64,000 nt of DNA from Pseudomonadota bacterium (GTDB lineage: Bacteria; Pseudomonadota; Alphaproteobacteria; Sphingomonadales; Sphingomonadaceae). The notes under the pieces were generated by a model. That model was not told where the DNA came from, made no database searches, and saw only the letters and a list, made by a program, of their open reading frames with translations. How positions within the stretch are numbered: the stretch's first letter is position 1; the number at the start of each line of letters is the position of its first letter. Position numbers and translations under genes: made by a program. Shown one piece after another: positions 18,946 to 27,795 of this stretch. The stretch is taken from assembly GCA_021847605.1 (NCBI GenBank), contig JAJZQN010000012.1, positions 1 through 64,000 of the forward strand, in the 5' to 3' direction.

Positions 18946-19998
18946 TTATCGATGCCGTTCGATGGCATCGATTGCCCATGATGCCGCCTCCGCCACAGTC
19001 GCATCGGGATCGTCGATCAGCGGACGCAGCGCGGGGAGCAGGCGCGGGTCGGCGCTGTTGCCCGCAGCGATCGCGGCATTGCGGACCATGCGGTCGCGGC
19101 CGATGCGCTTGATCGGAGAACCGGAGAAGATTTCGCGGAACGCGGCGTCATCCAGCGCCAGCAGGTCGGCGATTTCGGGCGCCGCCAGTTCAGCCCGACC
19201 GACAAAGGCGCAGTTGGCCGCCGCAGCATCGGCGAATTTGTTCCACGGACAGACGGCCAGACAATCGTCGCAGCCATAGACCCGGTTGCCTATCCCGGCA
19301 CGCAGATCATGCGGGATCGGCCCCTTATGCTCGATGGTGAGGTAGGAGATGCAGCGGCGGGCATCGACCACATAGGGCGAAGGGAAAGCGTCGGTCGGGC
19401 AAGCGGTCTGGCAGGCGGTGCAACTGCCGCAATGATCGCGGTCGCCAGCGTCGGGCGTCAATGCGAGTTCTGTATAGATGGCGCCCAGAAACAGCCAGCT
19501 GCCATGATCGCGGCTGACGAGATTGCTGTGCTTGCCCTGCCAGCCGAGGCCCGCCGCCTGTGCCAGCGGCTTTTCCATGACGGGAGCGGTGTCCACGAAT
19601 ACCTTGAGCGCGCCAGGCTGTTCATCGACCAGCCAGCGGGCCAGCGCCTTCAGCCCCTTTTTCACCACATCATGATAGTCGCGCCCCTGCGCATAGACGG
19701 AGAAGCGGGCGCGATCCGACACATCGGCCAGCGCCAGCGGATCGCGGCCGGGGGCATAGCTCATCCCCAGCATGATGATGCTGCGCACGTCGGGCCAGAG
19801 CGTTTTGGGGGTACCGCGCTGATCGGCGCGATCCTCCATCCAGCCCATGTCGCCATGATGACCGGCGTCGAGCCAGCGGCGCAGCCTTTCCGCCGTTTCG
19901 GGCGTGGCGTCGGCAGGCGCGATGCGGCAGGCGGCGAAACCCAGCCGTTTCGCTTCATCTTTCAGCCTTTGTTCCAAGCTTTCGGTTTGCTTCGCCAT
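18946..19998 (-). CDS. queG: epoxyqueuosine reductase QueG
   Basis: 350 residues. Catalyses the last step of queuosine synthesis in tRNA, a cobalamin-dependent reduction of epoxyqueuosine. Two [4Fe-4S] motifs are clear: [16 protein letters not shown] (about residue 190) and [11 protein letters not shown] (about 248). The N-terminal cobalamin-binding domain includes GDMGWMEDR and [10 protein letters not shown]. The C-terminal HEAT-like repeats contain [27 protein letters not shown]. Confidence 0.95.
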   Translation of the reverse strand: MAKQTESLEQRLKDEAKRLGFAACRIAPADATPETAERLRRWLDAGHHGDMGWMEDRADQRGTPKTLWPDVRSIIMLGMSYAPGRDPLALADVSDRARFSVYAQGRDYHDVVKKGLKALARWLVDEQPGALKVFVDTAPVMEKPLAQAAGLGWQGKHSNLVSRDHGSWLFLGAIYTELALTPDAGDRDHCGSCTACQTACPTDAFPSPYVVDARRCISYLTIEHKGPIPHDLRAGIGNRVYGCDDCLAVCPWNKFADAAAANCAFVGRAELAAPEIADLLALDDAAFREIFSGSPIKRIGRDRMVRNAAIAAGNSADPRLLPALRPLIDDPDATVAEAASWAIDAIERHR

Positions 19999-20020
19999 AG
20001 GTCCAGATTATCTAGGCGGA

Positions 20021-21010
20021 ATGAACGACGCCAGTGCGGCCCTGCCCTCTCATCCCGAAGCGGCCCGTGACGCGGCCTATGCCCTTGAAGGCCATGGGCT
20101 TGTCAAGATATTCGGTGCGTTCCGGGCGGTCGACGGCATCGACATCGCGGTGCCGACCGGCAGCATCTATGGCATCCTTGGCCCCAATGGCGCGGGCAAG
20201 ACGACGTTGCTGCGCACATTATTGGGCATTGTCGATCCCGACGAAGGACATCGCCGCCTGCTGGGTGAGGATCAGCCGCTGCGCATGGCGCGGATGGTCG
20301 GATATCTGCCGGAAGAACGGGGGCTTTACCCGTCGATGAAGGCGTTCGAAGCCATCGCCTTCATGGGTGCGCTGCGCGGATTGCCGCTGAAGATCGGTCG
20401 GGTGCGGGCGCGCGAAATGCTGGAGGCCCATGGCATGGGCGCGTCGGCGGAAAAGCCGATCCGCCAACTGTCCAAGGGCATGGCGCAGACGGTGCAGTTA
20501 TTCGGCACCATCATCCATGAGCCGCGCCTGATCGTGCTGGACGAACCCTTTTCCGGGCTGGACGCGATCAATCAGGAAAAACTGGAAGCCTTGATTCGCG
20601 AACAGGCCCGTCGCGGCGTGACCGTGCTGTTTTCGACGCATGTCATCGCCCATGCTGAACGATTGTGCGAGCGCATCGCCATCGTGGCGGGCGGGCGCAT
20701 CCGGTTCGAGGGGACCGTCAGCGCCGCGCGCGACCGGCTGCGCCCACAAGTGAGCCTGCGCACGCGGGCGAGCGATGGTGCCTGGCGCCGTGCCCTGCCC
20801 GCCGACACGCTGGCGCAGGACGGGACTTGGCATTTCGCGCTGCCCGAAGAGGGCATCGAACCATTGCTGCGCGAACTGATCGAAGGGCAGGCGGGAATCG
20901 AGAGCCTGTCGATCGAGCGACCGGGCCTGCATGACGCCTTTGTCGCGATTGCGGGCGCGGCGGCGGCGCAGGGGATGCGAAGCGAAGCGGCCGGGGAGGA
21001 TGAGGCATGA
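20021..21010 (+). CDS. ABC transporter ATP-binding protein (NatA-like)
   Basis: 329 residues from ATG 20021. Walker A GPNGAGKTT, signature LSKGM (in place of LSGGQ), Walker B LIVLDEPFSGLD, and the H-loop STHVIAHAE. The extended C-terminal domain after residue 240 is typical of the drug/sodium/polysaccharide exporter class (DrrA/NatA). ATGA overlap with the permease gene makes this a two-gene exporter. Substrate unknown. Confidence 0.92.
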   Translation: MNDASAALPSHPEAARDAAYALEGHGLVKIFGAFRAVDGIDIAVPTGSIYGILGPNGAGKTTLLRTLLGIVDPDEGHRRLLGEDQPLRMARMVGYLPEERGLYPSMKAFEAIAFMGALRGLPLKIGRVRAREMLEAHGMGASAEKPIRQLSKGMAQTVQLFGTIIHEPRLIVLDEPFSGLDAINQEKLEALIREQARRGVTVLFSTHVIAHAERLCERIAIVAGGRIRFEGTVSAARDRLRPQVSLRTRASDGAWRRALPADTLAQDGTWHFALPEEGIEPLLRELIEGQAGIESLSIERPGLHDAFVAIAGAAAAQGMRSEAAGEDEA

Positions 21011-22197
21011 AGGAATTGCTGCGTGCCGCGCGCGTGATCGCCCGGCGGGATTGCACCGCCGTCGTCCTGTCCCGCACCTTCATCCTGTTCCTGATCGGGC
21101 CGTTGCTGCCCATCATCATCGGCATGGTCTTTGCCGGGTTCACCGAAAAGATCAGCAGCACCGACCTGCGCCCCGTGGTGGGCATCGCCATGACGCCGTC
21201 CGACACGGGGCGCATGACGGCAGCGCATGAACGGCTGTCGGCACGCATGGGGCCGCAGGCATTGGTGCGGTTACGCGCCGTACCATCGACGCCCGGCCCG
21301 CGCGAATTGCTGGCCCGGCCCGATTCCAATGTGGTGGCCATCCTGTCCGGCTCGGTCATGCAGCCGGTGTTGACCGGGAAGACGGATGATCTGGACAAGT
21401 TGCAGGGCGATTTGAGCCTGATCGCCAGCGCAGCGGCGATGGACAAGGCGCTGCACCTGATCAAGGTCGAACGGCAGGAAGTGACCACCAGCCTGGGCGC
21501 ACAGGCGCAGGCGCGGCTGTTGATCGGCCGGGTGGCACAGATCGTCATGTTCTTCCTCACCATATTGCTGGCAGGCATGATCCTGTCCAATCTGGTCGAG
21601 GAAAAGACGAACAAGATCATCGAGATATTGGCCGCCGCCGTTCCGATCGACGCGATATTCCTGGGCAAGTTGATGGCGATGCTGGCGATGAGTTTCGTCG
21701 GCATCGCTTTTTGGGGCGGGACAGCCTTCACCATCTTCCTCGCGCTGAAAGGCACGACGGCGGGGCTGCCATCCCCGGCGGTGGGATGGCCGATGTTCCT
21801 GATATTGGCTGTGGTCTATTTCGCCATGGCCTATACGCTGTTGGGGTCGCTGTTTCTGGGGATCGGCGCGCAGGCCGCGACGGTGCGCGAGGTGCAGACG
21901 CTCAACATGCCCGTCACCATGGGGCAGATGATGATTTTCTTCTTCGCCAGCTATGCCGTCGACCATATGGGCGATCCGGTGGAGATGGCGGCGGCGATAT
22001 TCCCGTTCAGTTCGCCCTTCACCATGATCGCCCGTGCGGCGCAGGAACCGGCCATATGGCCGCATCTGGTCGCCATAGTCTGGCAAGGCCTGTTCGTGGC
22101 GCTGATCATTCGGGTGGGCGTGCTGCTGTTCCGGCGGCATGTGATGCAATCGGGCGGGCAATGGTGGAAACGGTTGTTCAGGGCGGCGACAGGCTGA
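21007..22197 (+). CDS. ABC-2 type permease (NatB-like)
   Basis: 396 residues. One N-terminal helix (about 22-42), a large extracytoplasmic loop (about 45-175), then five or six helices from IVMFFLTILLAGMILSNLVEEKTNKIIEI onward. The EEKTNKIIEILAAAVP segment is the cytoplasmic coupling helix characteristic of NatB/YhaP-type ABC-2 permeases. Partners with the preceding ATPase. Confidence 0.9.
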   Translation: MKELLRAARVIARRDCTAVVLSRTFILFLIGPLLPIIIGMVFAGFTEKISSTDLRPVVGIAMTPSDTGRMTAAHERLSARMGPQALVRLRAVPSTPGPRELLARPDSNVVAILSGSVMQPVLTGKTDDLDKLQGDLSLIASAAAMDKALHLIKVERQEVTTSLGAQAQARLLIGRVAQIVMFFLTILLAGMILSNLVEEKTNKIIEILAAAVPIDAIFLGKLMAMLAMSFVGIAFWGGTAFTIFLALKGTTAGLPSPAVGWPMFLILAVVYFAMAYTLLGSLFLGIGAQAATVREVQTLNMPVTMGQMMIFFFASYAVDHMGDPVEMAAAIFPFSSPFTMIARAAQEPAIWPHLVAIVWQGLFVALIIRVGVLLFRRHVMQSGGQWWKRLFRAATG

Positions 22198-22216
22198 GAC
22201 GCGCATAAGGGCGGGC

Positions 22217-22693
22217 ATGAACCGGCGGCATTTCATCTATGGCGTCGCGACCGGCGCCGTCCTGCTCACCACCCGGCAACTCTGGCCTGACCGGGCCGAG
22301 GCGGCTTATCCCTATCGGCTGACCGATGCCCAATGGCGCGCGAAGCTCAGCCCATGGGCCTATAAGGTGTTGCGGCAGGAGGCGACCGAGCATCCCTTTA
22401 CCAGCCCCCTAAATGACGAGCATCGTGCCGGTATTTTTTCCTGCGCGGGGTGCGACCAGAAATTGTTCGACGCAAAGACGAAGTTCGACAGCGGGACGGG
22501 ATGGCCGAGTTTCTGGGCGCCGATCCGGGGTGCCACCGGCAGCAGCAGCGACCATATGCTGGGCTATGCCCGAACCGAAGTGCATTGCGCACGGTGCGGC
22601 GGGCATCTGGGCCATGTGTTTGACGACGGGCCGCGACCGACCGGCAAGCGTTATTGCATGAACGGCGTCGCGATGCGCTTCATTCCGGGGTGA
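22217..22693 (+). CDS. msrB: peptide-methionine (R)-S-oxide reductase with Tat signal
   Basis: 158 residues. Repairs R-methionine sulfoxide in proteins. The catalytic motif RYCMNGVAMRF holds the resolving Cys nucleophile. Two CxxC pairs (CAGCDQ and CARCGGHLGHVFDDGP) bind structural zinc. The N-terminus MNRRHFIYGVATGAVLL looks like a twin-arginine signal, so this is probably a periplasmic form. Its last 14 bases overlap the end of the convergent membrane-protein gene. Confidence 0.93.
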   Translation: MNRRHFIYGVATGAVLLTTRQLWPDRAEAAYPYRLTDAQWRAKLSPWAYKVLRQEATEHPFTSPLNDEHRAGIFSCAGCDQKLFDAKTKFDSGTGWPSFWAPIRGATGSSSDHMLGYARTEVHCARCGGHLGHVFDDGPRPTGKRYCMNGVAMRFIPG

Positions 22694-24509
22694 CGCGATA
22701 AATCTTCAGCAGGCCTTTGTTCGGCACAGGCTTGAGCCAGTCGGGTATCTTCCCGCTGCTCAACTGGGCAGCCAGCCCCTTGGGAGCGACCTGCGCATAG
22801 GCCAGCACCTCATTCATATGATTGCACAATACCAGATAATCCGCGCCGCGTCCGCCATTGACCGCCATCACATCAGCCCGCGCCTGATCAGGTGGTGATA
22901 CGAAAGCATGGGTGACGGCATTGATGCCGATGACATTGCGATGGTGTCCGGTGCCGATCACGGAGTGCGGAGTGTCGGTCAGAATATCAGGCCCGATATC
23001 CAGCGGGGCAAACAGCACGGACGGCGGCAGCGCCCGCAGCGGCGCGAGAACCGCATGCGTGCTGCAATGATCCTTTTGCGCCGCCGTGTCGGTATCGGAC
23101 ACTTCCGTCACACTGAGCCAGACGGCGGCAAGGCCGACCGGCGTGAACATGATCAGAAGGACCGAGAATATGACGCGCATCGGCGCGGTACGAAACCGCT
23201 GAACATGATGAAAAGCCATGATCAGTATGAAGGCGATGCCAGGCAGCGCATAGACATGGGCCACCGTCATGGCGCGCATGACGAGGACGGACACAAGGGT
23301 CGCCCCCACCAGCAGCAACGCCGTCACCAGCCAGCGTGCCTTCGCCTCTCCATCGGTCGCAAACATGGTGGCCGCCAGCGTCGCGCCGATACCGACGAGA
23401 GAGGGCAGCAGGTCGATGCCGGCCATGGGCGCGCCCTGTTCCCACAAGGGTCGCCCCTCCATGACGCGCATATACCATTGATTATAGGCGAGCGGCGTCA
23501 GTTCGTGGAACGGCCCGGCGGTCAGACAATCCGCCCCGATCCATGAGCAAATTGCCAACGCCGTGACGGCACCGATCGTCGGCACGATCATACGACCGAG
23601 GAACGATCCGGGCGCAGGCAGGCGCGATCCCGCCACGATGATAAGGGCGAAGGCGGCGAGCGGCCAGACATAGACAGCGGACAGGGCGTCGCACTGACTC
23701 TGGCGAAAAGCGCCCGCGCCATGGGTAAGTAGCAGCAGGGTCAACGCCGCGCCGCCGAGCATGGCGGCAAAGCTGGTCAGGCGTGCGCTTTCGCGACCGT
23801 CTATCGCCTGTCGCAGGACGAACAGGCCGCCGAACAGCGCCGCATAAGGCAGGGCTTCGGTCGAAATTTGCAGCCATGTCGCGATGGCAAGGCCGGCGAT
23901 CAGGCCTCCGCGTCCATGACGGGGGTCGAGCGCGCCGCCAAGAGCAATCGTCGCCATCACGATCTGCCAACCATGATGATCGATCCGCATCGGCAAGAAC
24001 TGAATGAGGATGGTCGGCGTGACCACCAGAAGAACGATGGGCAGCAACGCCCTGTACGGTGTCATCAACTGGCGCGATGCCCGGAACAGTGCCAGACAGA
24101 GCAGGCCCAGCGTCACCATCGGCACCGTCGCACAGGCCAGGATTTCCGCAACGGGCTGACCGATCAGCGGCCGTGCGAGCAGGATGATCGTCGCGATCGG
24201 CAGATCGACCAGACGCGACCAGTGCATCGGCCCACCCACCGGCGGATTGACGCGATATTGCGTGACATCGAACCAGCCCTGCCCCGCGATCCAGTCGCGC
24301 ACCTGTTGCAGGCGCATCGAATCGTCGGGGTCCATGAAGGTCAACGACATGATATTATTGCGGTACAGCAGCAACAGCACCATGACGCATATCAGCCAGA
24401 TCGCCGCCACAGCCGACAGGGGGCTGAACGCGCCGAAAGACCGCCTGTTGGCAAAGGACGATGACATGATCTTGTTCACCCAATCCGCATGATGAGGGCG
24501 AGCCGGCAT
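22680..24509 (-). CDS. GT-C-like multi-spanning membrane protein (possible glycosyltransferase)
   Basis: 609 residues, start ATG 24509 with GGGAG upstream; ATG 24467 is an alternative. One helix at the N-terminus is followed by an acidic loop, MDPDDSMRLQQVRDWIAG, and then about ten further helices. An acidic DDxxR loop after the first helix, plus FLPMRIDHHGWQI later, resembles the GT-C fold of STT3/PglB and lipid-linked-sugar transferases. The C-terminal about 130 residues form an extracytoplasmic domain (DYLVLCNHMNEVLAYA). The glycosyltransferase role is inferred from topology and the acidic motif. Confidence 0.6.
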   Translation of the reverse strand: MPARPHHADWVNKIMSSSFANRRSFGAFSPLSAVAAIWLICVMVLLLLYRNNIMSLTFMDPDDSMRLQQVRDWIAGQGWFDVTQYRVNPPVGGPMHWSRLVDLPIATIILLARPLIGQPVAEILACATVPMVTLGLLCLALFRASRQLMTPYRALLPIVLLVVTPTILIQFLPMRIDHHGWQIVMATIALGGALDPRHGRGGLIAGLAIATWLQISTEALPYAALFGGLFVLRQAIDGRESARLTSFAAMLGGAALTLLLLTHGAGAFRQSQCDALSAVYVWPLAAFALIIVAGSRLPAPGSFLGRMIVPTIGAVTALAICSWIGADCLTAGPFHELTPLAYNQWYMRVMEGRPLWEQGAPMAGIDLLPSLVGIGATLAATMFATDGEAKARWLVTALLLVGATLVSVLVMRAMTVAHVYALPGIAFILIMAFHHVQRFRTAPMRVIFSVLLIMFTPVGLAAVWLSVTEVSDTDTAAQKDHCSTHAVLAPLRALPPSVLFAPLDIGPDILTDTPHSVIGTGHHRNVIGINAVTHAFVSPPDQARADVMAVNGGRGADYLVLCNHMNEVLAYAQVAPKGLAAQLSSGKIPDWLKPVPNKGLLKIYRVTPE

Positions 24510-24659
24510 GGCAGGCTCCCGCTATGCCCCGGTGATGGCGCACAGGATAGGATGCTGTCAGCCGATGCAGGAATGATGTCCGGCATCACGGCACATAAAT
24601 GACGGGACCGGCGGGAGAGGCGCGATATGACTGCTCTCCCGCCGGTCGCCCCGTCCGGG

Positions 24660-26198
24660 TCAGGCGGCCTTCAACCGTGAGGGCACGGCGCGGACGCTGC
24701 CCAGAGCGGCCTGATCATCGGCGGCCTGCGCATCGACATCCTGCCCTTCATCGCCGGCCTCATGATATTCGGCATCTTCGTTGACGCTCCACACGTCATG
24801 GACGCGGGCGCCCGCGACGATGTTGCGCACGGTCAGCATCGCCGTCATCATGGCGTGATCCTGATTATTATAGCGGTGCATACCGTTTCGGCCGACCATG
24901 TGCAGCGTAGGATAGCGCGCCTCCAGTTCGGTCCGCATCGCCAGCACATTGGCGGCATAGACATCGTCATAGACCGGATAGGCCTTTTCCTGACGCACCA
25001 CAGCGCCACCGACCACAGCCGAAGGATCGCACAGGTTGAGCGCCGCCATTTCGCGGGTGGCGAGTGCAATCAAATCCTCGTCGGACGAAGCCCACAGACC
25101 GTCCCCTTCGAAACAGAAATATTCCAGGCCCACGCAGGCGAGCGAGGGGTCCGGCACCATTTCAGGCGACCAGCTGCGGAAATTCTGGATGCGGCCGACC
25201 ATCACCTTGGGATCGTGAATGTAAATCCAGTTGTCGGGGAAGATATCGTCGCCCTTGACCATCAGGGCGACGGTCAGGAAATCGCGATATTTCAGGTCCA
25301 TCGCCTGTGGCAGAGTAGCGGGCAGCGGATGAATGCGGCCGGCCAGTTCGCGCATCGGCGCGGACGAGATGACATGCGCCGCCTCGATCGCGACCTCGCC
25401 GTCCGGTCCCTGCGCGATAAGGCGCCAGTTGTCCGAACCCTGATCCTGTTCCAGCCGCTTGAAGCTGTGCGCCATCAGCACCTGATTGCCGCCCTCTACC
25501 ACGCGGTCACGCGCGGCTTCCCACATCATGCCCGGGCCAAGGCGCGGATAGCGGAAGCTTTCCAGCAGCGTCTTGGTTTCCATGCCGTCATTGGGTTTCT
25601 TGTTGAGGCCGAGCGAGCGCTTCAGGCCATCCTTCACCGCGCCCCAGAGCGACAGCCCCTTGATGCGCTGCGCCGCCCAGTCGGCCGACATTTCGTTGCA
25701 GGGCATGCCCCAGACCTTTTCCGTATAGGTCTTGAAGAAGATCGAGAAGAGCTTGTGGCCAAAGGCGTTGACGGTCCAGTCCTGAAAGGAGCGGATGTTG
25801 CGGTTGGGGAAAAGGCGCGCCTTGGCAAAGCTGGCCATGCAGAGCGTCGAGCGCCAGACGCCCAGATTCCACAGCGCTTCGAATGCGCGCAGCGGATAGC
25901 TGTAATATTTGCCCTCATAATAGATGCGGCTCATGCGGGGACGCTGGATGAAATCGTCGGGCAGGATTTCATTCCACAGGTCGACAACCTGTTGAGACTT
26001 GGAAAAGAAGCGATGGCCGCCAATGTCGAACCGGAATCCGTTCAGTTCCACCGTGCGGCTGATGCCACCGACATAGACCGGGTCTTTTTCGATCACGCTG
26101 ACGCTATATCCCTGTTTCGTCAGCAGATAGGCGGCGGTCAAACCCGCCGGACCCGCGCCAATGATGGCAACGTCCACATTCTTGGTGATTCGCGGCAT
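24660..26198 (-). CDS. FAD-dependent oxidoreductase (UDP-galactopyranose-mutase/protoporphyrinogen-oxidase-like)
   Basis: 512 residues from ATG 26198 (GGGGGA upstream). N-terminal Rossmann motif VAIIGAGPAGLTAAYLL, IGGHRFFSKSQ, and a C-terminal VGRNGMHRYNNQDHAM that contacts FAD in this group. Relatives sit in polysaccharide clusters and are often annotated NAD(P)/FAD-dependent oxidoreductase. Substrate unknown. The very C-terminus (DEGQDVDAQAADDQAALG) is an acidic, probably disordered tail. Confidence 0.8.
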   Translation of the reverse strand: MPRITKNVDVAIIGAGPAGLTAAYLLTKQGYSVSVIEKDPVYVGGISRTVELNGFRFDIGGHRFFSKSQQVVDLWNEILPDDFIQRPRMSRIYYEGKYYSYPLRAFEALWNLGVWRSTLCMASFAKARLFPNRNIRSFQDWTVNAFGHKLFSIFFKTYTEKVWGMPCNEMSADWAAQRIKGLSLWGAVKDGLKRSLGLNKKPNDGMETKTLLESFRYPRLGPGMMWEAARDRVVEGGNQVLMAHSFKRLEQDQGSDNWRLIAQGPDGEVAIEAAHVISSAPMRELAGRIHPLPATLPQAMDLKYRDFLTVALMVKGDDIFPDNWIYIHDPKVMVGRIQNFRSWSPEMVPDPSLACVGLEYFCFEGDGLWASSDEDLIALATREMAALNLCDPSAVVGGAVVRQEKAYPVYDDVYAANVLAMRTELEARYPTLHMVGRNGMHRYNNQDHAMMTAMLTVRNIVAGARVHDVWSVNEDAEYHEAGDEGQDVDAQAADDQAALGSVRAVPSRLKAA

Positions 26199-26317
26199 GG
26201 CAGGCTGTTCCCCCAGATGATCTTTCACGAGGCCGGGAGTGAACGAAATCCTCTAAGGAGTGGTTAACGCGCGGTAAGCATGAGCGCGCGACCGCGCAAA
26301 ACCGGCCCGCAAACGAC

Positions 26318-26354
26318 AAAGGGCCGTCCGACCCCATGGATCGAACGGCCCTTT
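26318..26354 (-). terminator. rho-independent terminator after urcA-1
   Basis: Stem AAAGGGCCGTCCGA / TCGAACGGCCCTTT (one mismatch) with a 9-base loop. On the minus strand it ends CCCTTTGTCGTTT, just downstream of the urcA-1 stop. Confidence 0.7.
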
Positions 26355-26388
26355 ACCCCTCCCAACCCAGGGGGCGGGCTGGTGGAAA

Positions 26389-26733
26389 TCAGCCCTGGCG
26401 CTGGGCCAAGTTGTTAAGGTCTGTGCGAGCGCCTTCGATCGCCTGTCCATAGCAGCTGCGATAATCGTCGCTGGCCGGGATGATCGACCCGTTGACGAAG
26501 CCGCACACCTGCTTGGACGCGCGGATCAGACGATAATCGGCGCGGCGCAGGCCCGACGCGCTGGCAAGGTTGAGATCGCCCAGTTGCACCGCGACGGTGC
26601 GGGTTTCATGGCCGGTCTGGCCATCCACGATCACATCCATGTCATTGCTGCCGGCGCTGGCGGTGCCGGGAGCCATGCCGGGCAGCGCGAGGGCGATCGT
26701 GGCGGCCAGTGCCACCAGCGTCTTTCTGGTCAT
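26389..26733 (-). CDS. UrcA-family secreted protein (copy 1)
   Basis: 114 residues. Signal peptide (ALAATIALALPGMAPGTASAG) followed by the short UrcA domain: VAVQLGDLNLASASGLRRADYRLIRAS, then CGFVNG and a Cys in YRSCYGQAI, probably a disulfide pair. The family is named after a Caulobacter uranium-responsive gene; the molecular function is unknown. AGGAG lies upstream of the ATG. A similar gene lies 227 bases upstream on the same strand, each with its own terminator, so they are separately transcribed paralogues. Confidence 0.85.
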   Translation of the reverse strand: MTRKTLVALAATIALALPGMAPGTASAGSNDMDVIVDGQTGHETRTVAVQLGDLNLASASGLRRADYRLIRASKQVCGFVNGSIIPASDDYRSCYGQAIEGARTDLNNLAQRQG

Positions 26734-26846
26734 CCTCTCAATCTCCTGTCGTCATCTATATCTTTTTTAAGCCTCGCGCCCGACAAGGCAGCGAAGTCAT
26801 GCTCTAAATAATAGAACAGGCCGTACTTGAAAAGAGGCCACGTCAT
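26730..26846 (-). CDS. possible 38-residue leader peptide before urcA-1
   Basis: Reading frame MTWPLFKYGLFYYLEHDF followed by a charged tail ending DDDRRLRG. Its stop overlaps the urcA-1 start (ATGA at 26730-26733), the arrangement used for translational coupling. The composition (aromatic, then basic/acidic) looks more protein-like than random antisense. There is no clear ribosome site before the ATG, so it may be chance or leaderless. Confidence 0.3.
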   Translation of the reverse strand: MTWPLFKYGLFYYLEHDFAALSGARLKKDIDDDRRLRG

Positions 26847-26890
26847 AAAAAGTGGCTGATTTGCGCGATTTTGCAGGTGCGAAGGACGCC

Positions 26891-26925
26891 AAAAAAAAGG
26901 GGAAGCGCCACGCCAGCGCCTCCCC
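26891..26925 (-). terminator. rho-independent terminator after urcA-2
   Basis: Stem GGGGAAGCGC / GCGCCTCCCC (one mismatch), 7-base loop. On the minus strand it is followed by eight T residues: a textbook terminator 34 bases past the urcA-2 stop. Confidence 0.85.
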
Positions 26926-26959
26926 TCCCCCGGTTGACCGGGCAATTAAGTCAATGAAA

Positions 26960-27310
26960 TCAGCCCTGACGCTGATCCGCGATGATGCCGTTCAGGTCCA
27001 CGCGGGCGCGCGAGAAAGCATCGGCATAACAACCGCTTTCATGGGGTTGAATGACGCTGCCGTTCATACGGCCTACGCCACACACAGAAGCGGCAGCGGT
27101 ACGGATGCGCGAATCGGCCTTGCGCACATCGCGATCGACCCGCAGGTCGAGGTCGGCGACCGACACCATGGTAGCGCGAGTATCGCGGTCGGCGGCGCGG
27201 CCGGTAATGGTGAGATCACCCGTCGGCGCCTGTGCGTGAGCCGGCATGATGGTCATGGCCGGCAGGATGAGCGCGGCAGCACCCATGGCGACGAACGTCT
27301 GTTTCAGCAT
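26960..27310 (-). CDS. UrcA-family secreted protein (copy 2)
   Basis: 116 residues from ATG 27310 with AAAGGAG upstream. Signal peptide ending MPAHAQA. The mature part has the same plan as copy 1: ATMVSVADLDLRVDRDVRKADSRIRTAA, a Cys in VCGVGRMNGS and a Cys in ESGCYADAFSRA. The two paralogues are divergent in sequence but colinear. Function unknown; both are probably periplasmic. Confidence 0.85.
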   Translation of the reverse strand: MLKQTFVAMGAAALILPAMTIMPAHAQAPTGDLTITGRAADRDTRATMVSVADLDLRVDRDVRKADSRIRTAAASVCGVGRMNGSVIQPHESGCYADAFSRARVDLNGIIADQRQG

Positions 27311-27469
27311 GACTGTCTCCTTTCTGTCCGCTCCTGCGACCAACAACGGGCAGATGGGAAGGAAGGTCCGTTTTCCGCCGCGCTATGCGCTCGCCTTATC
27401 GCTTGGCAGGCTGCTTTCCTGTAAGGGCGGGAAGGTCATCTGGACAAAAGCCGCCTAGCCGCAAACGAG

Positions 27470-27582
27470 CATAGTTAGCCATTGGGAGGCGCGTCATCCT
27501 GAACTTGTTTCAGGATCCATTTCTCCACATCGAACAATGGATTGGGCCGCTGGATGGATGCTGAAACAAGCTCAGCATGACG
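27470..27582 (+). repeat. dispersed repeat family A, copy 1
   Basis: About 113 bases beginning CATAGTTAGCC, then CGTCATCCTGAACTTG, with an inverted partner CTGAAACAAGCTCAGCATGACG at the end. Nearly the same sequence occurs at 35279-35391 and, inverted, at 52357-52471. The ends pair with each other, so a transcript would fold into a long hairpin. The rest of the 27311-27795 gap holds this repeat, the structured region at 27640-27793, and nothing else I can support. Confidence 0.85.
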
Positions 27583-27639
27583 TCGCTTGAGAGTCTTGAA
27601 CGCCCCCTTGTGGTCATTCCTGCGACCCGGAGGGCGGTA

Positions 27640-27793
27640 TGAAGTAGGCGATACGCTCGCTGCTTACCTACCCGCGTCGAACACGTTCGTGTAGCGCAGG
27701 CCGACGGGCAGCGGCGGATTTCGGTGCGAACCGGGGGAAGTGACGGGCGTGCAGGTGCGGATGATGGTGTCCGCCCGGCGCGCCCGTCATTTT
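27640..27793 (+). ncRNA. structured intergenic region, possible small RNA or gene remnant
   Basis: A nested hairpin at 27741-27789 pairs TGACGGGCGTGC with GCGCGCCCGTCA (11 of 12), encloses an inner GCGGA/TCCGC stem, and is followed by TTTT, like a plus-strand terminator. Upstream are smaller hairpins. The minus strand also holds a short open stretch at 27664-27781 ending [13 protein letters not shown] with no start codon, so a decayed gene end is the alternative. Confidence 0.25.
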
Positions 27794-27795
27794 GA

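Noticed and set aside
27664-27781. Short minus-strand protein ending [13 protein letters not shown]
   Set aside because: No start codon after the preceding stop and only about 38 codons; kept only as an alternative reading of the structured region.
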